Below are positions 58,770 through 64,000 of a stretch of DNA of 64,000 nt, piece by piece. The position numbers and the translations under genes were made by a program. The notes below the pieces were generated by a model, which was given only the letters and a program-made list of their open reading frames with translations, searched no databases and was not told the origin of the DNA. Positions within the stretch are counted from its first letter, which is position 1, and each line of letters begins with the position of its first letter. This DNA is from Eleusine coracana subsp. coracana (lineage: Eukaryota; Streptophyta; Magnoliopsida; Poales; Poaceae), in NCBI GenBank assembly GCA_032690845.1, contig CM064430.1, forward strand, positions 48,085,882 to 48,149,881. The letters run 5' to 3'.

Positions 58770-59960
58770 GGACAATTGCATAGATGCTCTTGCTTTAAAC
58801 TTTAACTATGAAATTTACCTTGTTATTTGAACTTTACATGATTGTCCTTACTTTGTCAGAATAAACTGGACATTTGTCACTCGTTTTGACACTGTTACAT
58901 AAGCATAAATTAAGTTGATTAAAACAATAAAGGTGTGAAATGGCCCTAGTATCCCTCTATGTATCTTCTCCCTCGCGACTTCACCTGTACCATATCCCTA
59001 GGCTTGGCAGACTAGCAAGCGGTCGCGTGACTCGGAGCAGTCGAGTACGACAGGGCTCACCCTGCTGTTTCTCTCTGGGCATCTCGATGCATGCGTTGCT
59101 GGGATTAGGGGGGGGGGGGGGGGGCGTCTGGTGCGGGAGCAACTCGATCTATGCACCAGCGAAAGCAGGCGGTGACAGAGGCGGCTCAACACATTGGCAT
59201 GAGTGGGAGCAGCCGTTGCGCGTGTTGCTTCATGACAGACAGCTCCACCACTTGCTCGCCAGCGGGAGCAGGTCGCACACATGCGCAGGGAGCAGAAAGC
59301 CATTGACATCTTCGTGTCTAATTACTCCAAATTAAGTTCATATACTCCATCTATTCATATTTACATGTCATTCTAAGGTTTTCAACTTTTCTATAATTAC
59401 ATGTCATTCTTATTTTCCAATACACCTTTCTCTCTTACAAATATAATATTATCTTTTCACACTATATCTCTATCTCTATCTCTCTCCTCCTCGTTTTTAG
59501 TACACCTATCTTTTTACTTCTCCTTATTTCTTGTGCCCAACTCTAAAACGATATCTAAATATGAACGGAGGGAGTACTTCAAAATTGAGGCAAATTTCAT
59601 CAAAATTACTTTAAATTTCATCTGCAATTTAAATGAATGTCTCCATTTTTAGAACATACACAAATTTAGTTTTCCAAATATGTCTGTATTTCAATTTTTT
59701 GTCATTATTATATCTGAAATTAAAAAATACATCAAAATAAGTGTAATGGTGCAACCTGTTGAAACAAAAAGGAACAATGGTGGAAGGACATGCATGATTT
59801 TTACTAGCTTATTTAACACTGTTAAATCTTTGTAACCGAGTAGGGGCTACTCAAAGCTTTAATTTCAAGAAGTAAGGGCAACCTTGCAAAGTTCAAATAA
59901 TAGGGATAAATTCAGACTTGGAATTGAAAGCAAGGGCAACTATACAATTGCAAGAGAGAA
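58770..59960. mobile_element. Possible MULE-like element with nested MITE
   Basis: CAATTGCATAGATGCTCTTGC and ATTTGAACTTT at the left are mirrored by CAATTGTATAGTTGCCCTTGC and ATTTGAACTTT at the right (complement), an imperfect inverted repeat of about 90 bp. No clean target duplication was found. A Stowaway MITE sits inside at 59345-59574 and a run of 17 G at 59108-59124. Confidence 0.45.
59345..59574. mobile_element. Stowaway MITE, family 2 second copy (230 bp)
   Basis: CTCCATCTATTCATATTTAC at the left and CTCCCTCCGTTCATATTTAG at the right complement, with TA flanks. The interior is the reverse complement of that at 11656-11885 (TATCTCTATCTCTATCTCTC against GAGAGATAGAGATAAAGATA). Confidence 0.87.
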
Positions 59961-60040
59961 AGAGAAACACTAATTCATTCACCATTTAGAGTTGGAATTG
60001 AAAGCAAGGGCAACCAAGAGAGAAAGAGAAACAACTTAAT
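59918..60040. repeat. Short tandem duplication
   Basis: GGAATTGAAAGCAAGGGCAA.C and AAGAGAGAAAGAGAAACA occur in both copies; the second lacks the intervening CTATACAATTGC. Confidence 0.7.
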
Positions 60041-60292
60041 TCGTTAGTAATACTATGAATAGTGGTTGTGTCAGGACTCAGGAGAACCCAAGTCTATATT
60101 TCCTCTTCCAGTTTTACTGCGTAATTAATTCACCAGTTTTACGCGTGTTCTTTCTCTTAAGCATACCTCCTTTTCTAATTTCTTGCAGCAGCTACTAAAA
60201 TACTTTATGCTTCGCTTGGTATAAAGATTATCATAACCATCATTGTTGGATGAACCTCCGTGTGTCTGTTCTACTTTATCTACTTCCTCCGT

Positions 60293-60517
60293 TTTTAAAT
60301 TATTGTCACCGTTGATTTTTTTTGTCAACTTTGAATATTCGTCTTATTTAAAAAATTTTAAGTAATATCATATATGTTATCATAGTCTGTTTTATTATCA
60401 CATAAAATTAAAATATAACTTAAAATTTTACATATTTAAAATAATATTTTAAATAAGACGAATAGTCAAAGTTAATGAAAAAAATCAACGACGACAACAA
60501 TTTAAAAGCGGAGGGAG
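60293..60517. mobile_element. Stowaway MITE (225 bp)
   Basis: CTTCCTCCGTTTTTAAATTA and the complement of the right end, CTCCCTCCGCTTTTAAATTG, continue inverted for more than 60 bp (GTCAACTTTGAATATTCGTC against TTAACTTTGACTATTCGTC). TA flanks both sides. It can form a long hairpin. Confidence 0.9.
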
Positions 60518-60519
60518 TA

Positions 60520-61084
60520 ATGCGTTAGAACCAAACTTTAAAAAACCCCAGTAATACGAGTTTCCATGTCACCATTATTAGGCCCACGAGAATCATTGGT
60601 AGACCTGGCCGTGCTACACCAGTACACCACGAAATCCATGGAGGCTGGCTCGGGCAACCTGAGTATTAGCAGAGCCTGCCTTGCGGTGCACGACGTGTGG
60701 TAAACTAAAACCTGTATAGGGTCTGCTCTTGCGATAGGACTTCCCTAGGCCCTTTTGGTCAAGCAAGAGCCTCCTGTCAGTGTTGTATTGATATCTGGCA
60801 ACTGTGCTTTCCACAAAAGCCGAATAAAAATCTCTGCTCCAAAAAAAAAAAGTCTCCTTTCAGTAGCGTGGCTTCTCCTATGGGACTTCAATCGTTTGAA
60901 TTGAACCAGCACATAACCACCAACGCTTGTGTTCCACCGCTTGTTCACGGCTCTTTGCAAACTATTGTCAAGTGCAAATGAGAAACGAACAGACCTCAAA
61001 TGCAAGAGCGAGAGCGAAATGCAAGAGCGAAATGATGCCTACGCCTTGGACTTGCACCAGCACCACACACCTTTTTGTAGCATA
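60520..61084. other. Spacer, no supported gene
   Basis: Contains the 22-bp word also present at 37521-37542; otherwise nothing recognised. Confidence 0.3.
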
Positions 61085-62448
61085 GTGTGCTTGATGTAAT
61101 GTGACGCCAATGACTAGTTTTCAAACCCTTCTTTGTCTGATCATTTCTGTTTCCATGGTACCTGGCTCTCGGTCAGTTTCACCTTAGTCAGACACTACTT
61201 TCTTCTTTCGACTGTAGTTTTGGTATCTATTCTATGGAACTATGGTAGAGAAAATTTCAGTTGCAAAGTGTTACAGCACATGTGGCAAGAATCGTTTCTT
61301 GTTCCAACATGCCACTCAGTTTTAGCAAACCGTTCTGACCTTATGTAGCATTTAAGTTCTGAGTTTCTATTTTGTAATTTCTGAATTTGTTACCGTTCTG
61401 ACCTTATGTAGCATTTAAGTTCTGAGTTTCTATTTTGTAATTTCTGAATTTGTTATCTTGGAGCAGTGAATCCCTTTGATTATGTAAAGGCTGGGTATTT
61501 TTCAATAGAATGTCTTTTTCTATGGTTGGAAATGGATGTGGCGAACTGAATGATTGGTGTGGATTAGGACCACTCTAACCTGGACTAACGTTTATTTGGT
61601 CCAAAAACTCAAATGAGAAGTAACCAGATCATTTACTAGATCAGAAAGTAACCAGATCACAAGATGAAATCAGTCATATTTGTATCTTGAAACATCAAAC
61701 CCTCTCGGTTCTTGTACTAGGATACGTACATTGTAAACCCTGCTCAAAGCAAACTGGACATGATTCTTTTGGTCATATTTACTAGCATACATTCTAAACC
61801 CTTCTGAACGCAAACCAATGAAACCAGTCAAGTCCATTGTGCAACGTAGCACAGACCTCCAAATAATTCTAAAGTCTGTGGCCAAAAGAATCATATGTTT
61901 AACTGGGACGTGAGTCTTGGTTTGCTACAATAATGTGTGCATACAGGAAAAACGATACTATTACTGCCAGTCGGAATTTGTAATTTCCCCTAAATATTAG
62001 TGCTAAATTCAATTCAAATACATATAAAACATAGAATGCCAAGTGAAGTATTTACAGATCCCTTGTAGCAGTTTACTAGACTAGAATCAGAATTGCACCA
62101 TTGTCTAAAAAATAATAATAATCAGAATTGCAATTAATTACAGAGAACCATTTGCAGGCAGCGGCAGAAGTAGATGTAGGACGCCTAATATAGCAGTGAG
62201 CAGAAACGATTCCTTCATAGAGGCAGAAGACGAAATACTGATTCATCCACAAATTAAAGCAGTTGAACTATGAAGGACCATAATAGCAGTTGGACAAGTA
62301 CTAGATTAAAGAGGTTCGACATTTGGAGAGAATTACAAACAGTTGTTCGATAGAGAAGCTACGAGAAATGAAGGATTAGCTAAAGCACCGTTATCGCAAA
62401 ATTAAGCTTTTCCGTGATGCAGAGGCGGTGCTGCTGCTAGTTGAGCCT
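61085..62448. repeat. 3' flank of AAA paralogue E, duplicate of 33421-34579
   Basis: Collinear with the flank of paralogue D (same landmarks, several small indels). It contains a perfect 63-bp tandem duplication (61330-61455) that the other copy lacks, so that arose after the duplication. Confidence 0.8.
61330..61455. repeat. Perfect 63-bp tandem duplication
   Basis: CCGTTCTGACCTTATGTAGC to GAATTTGTTA is present twice with no differences seen. Confidence 0.95.
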
Positions 62449-63983
62449 TCATGGCTTGTCACCCTTCTTGTTGTGGAGGAATTGCACGAACCCCTGCAGC
62501 GCGACGTCGGCGTCCTCGCTCCGCAGCAGCATCTCTGACACCTCGGCCGGCGTCACCTCCAGCTCACCAAGCAGACCTTGAATCTCCCCGAACAAAGGGT
62601 GGTCATCGAGGAGGAAGTAGTTGTTGGCCAGCGTCTTGAAGGCCTCCCAGCCGCAGTAGCCCATGTAGATGTGCACGTCCATGCGTCCCGGGCGGAGCAG
62701 CGCCGGGTCGAGGCGGTCCTTGTAGTTGGTGGTGAAGATGACGATGCGCTCCTCGCCGCTGGTGGTCCACAGCCCGTCGATGAAGTTGAGCAGGCCGGAC
62801 AAAGTTATCTTCTGTTTCTGCAGCATCTCCATCAGCACAACAGAAAACCGATGCGTGAACTATGGCGTTCAAAATTCAAGATTTTGGGTACCAGTATAGA
62901 AATAGATAGATGTCGTGCGATCCGTACCATGTTCCCGGGAGCTGGTGATGAGCCGTCGTCGCCACCGCCGGCCTGATCCTTGTCCTTGTCCCTTGACGCG
63001 GTGCTGAAGCAGCAGTCAATGTCCTCGATGACGAGGATGGAGTTATCGGAGATTCTGCTGAGCAGCTTCTGCAGGTACGAGTTGCTGAGCACCTCAGAGA
63101 GGTCGAGGTCGTAGAGGTCGAAGCGGAGGTGGTTGGCCATGGCCGCGACGAGGCTGGACTTGCCGGTGCCAGGCGGGCCGTAGAGCAGGTACCCGCGCTT
63201 CCACGTCTTCCCGATCCTGCGGTAGTGCTCCTTCCGCTTGAGGAACCGGTCGAGGTCGTCGATGACGGACTGCTTCAGCTTGGGGTCTATTGCGAGCGTC
63301 TGGAACGTGGCCGGGTGGCGGTGGGTGATGCCGCGCCACCAGATATCAGAGTTGATGAAGATTTGAAGGGTTCGACGCTGCCGCTGCGCCATCTCCGCCT
63401 CCGCCATGATGAAAGGCACGTACTGGCCCAGCGCCAGGTCCGTGTGCTCCGCGTCGAAGCGGAGCGACATCAGGACCGACGAGGAGTCGGAGCACGCCGC
63501 GCGCTGCGCGTCGTCGTCGTCGGCGTCGCTGAGGTTGTCGTCGCGGCGCCACGGGACGCGCATGGTCCAGGTGAACTCCACGCCCTCGAAGACGTCGGTC
63601 ATTGGGTCGCCCAGCACCATGGACAGGACCTGCTGCTGGGCGCCGGCATCGCCGCGGACGACGAGGCAGTGCCGAGTCGCGGCGTGCGGGTCGATGCGGG
63701 TGGCGAGGTACGATCGAGCAGCGGCGTACAGGCGGTTGTTGTCTTCCTTCCCGATGAAGATGGTCTTGGTGCGCCGCTGCTTCGGGGAGCGGAGGAGGCG
63801 GGCGCGGACCACGGACGCCGCCCACCGCGCCGCGCCGCGGAGCTCGTCGGGGAAGAGCTCCTTCGACATGCTGCGCACCACCATGGTGTACGTGGCGGCC
63901 GTGGCCGCCGCGGCCACTGCCTTCTTGTAGGTCTCTGCGGCCTTGCCGTAGGAAGGTGAAGCCAGCACGGACGAGAGATCCAT
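62449..63983 (-). CDS. AAA-ATPase, BCS1-like/ASD type, paralogue E (about 477 aa)
   Basis: Exon 1 is 63983-62928 (352 codons) and exon 2 is 62826-62449 (125 codons plus stop), both in phase 0. The acceptor could instead be 12 nt further (after CTGCAG), removing four residues. The start MDLSSVLASPSYGK equals that of D. Walker A GPPGTGKS is at 269-276 and Walker B ILVIEDID at 316-323; the sensor region [20 protein letters not shown] is intact. The N-terminal 240 residues are nearly those of D, so E shows what D has lost. The window ends 17 bp upstream of the ATG, so the promoter is not visible. Confidence 0.93.
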
Positions 63984-64000
63984 GGCACGCTCTGCAAACT

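Noticed and set aside
63129..63959. 276-codon plus-strand frame opposite paralogue E
   Set aside because: Antisense shadow. The same kind of frame occurs opposite D, C and B.
1..64000. tRNA, rRNA or CRISPR features
   Set aside because: Only the SINE head resembles a tRNA; no functional tRNA fold, rRNA segment or regularly spaced short repeats with spacers were seen.

Overview
The window is plant nuclear DNA and looks like a grass. Several coding regions have very GC-rich 5' ends (typical Poaceae genes), introns have plant GT-AG borders, and the spacers are full of grass-type repeats: Stowaway MITEs with CTCCCTCCGT ends, MULE-like elements, hAT elements, a TRIM retroelement, a tRNA-derived SINE and L1-type LINE fragments. 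Oryza or a near relative is my best guess, but the genus is inference.

Layout. 1-4930 (-): the 5' part of an ASPM (abnormal spindle-like) gene, cut by the window edge. 5.4-9.1 kb: MITEs and a two-exon gene for a small secreted Cys-rich protein (-). 9.2-15.1 kb: two head-to-tail AAA-ATPase genes of the plant BCS1-like/ASD type (+). 15.5-22 kb: 5'-truncated LINE, TRIM array with an inverted piece, GC-rich TIR block, SINE with target-site duplication, LINE RNase H fragment, MITE. 22.2-25.1 kb: AT-rich and repeat-derived. 25.2-28.4 kb: hAT element 1. 31.1-32.7 kb: third AAA-ATPase (+). 34.6-35.7 kb: fourth family member (-), which has lost Walker A, Walker B and the intron. 36.2-41.1 kb: MITEs, a chloroplast rpoB insertion and a GC-rich retroposon. 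41.6-42.5 kb: unidentified gene-like exons (-). 42.6-47.3 kb: eight-exon INDH/NUBPL-type Fe-S assembly gene (-). 48.4-60.5 kb: tandem repeats, CACTA-like debris, hAT element 2, two or more MULE-like elements and Stowaway MITEs. 62.4-64.0 kb: fifth AAA-ATPase (-).

The unifying theme is a local AAA-ATPase family of five paralogues spread over 55 kb, separated by transposon insertions. The fourth and fifth copies share their 3' flanks, so they come from a segmental duplication of roughly 2.5 kb. The intact copies carry an N-terminal hydrophobic segment, the AAA-associated domain, Walker A, Walker B and a single intron just after Walker B. ASPM (spindle/microtubule) and INDH (mitochondrial complex I assembly) are unrelated single-copy housekeeping neighbours.

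All splice sites and boundaries were read by eye from sequence and reading-frame agreement; no alignment or database search was run.
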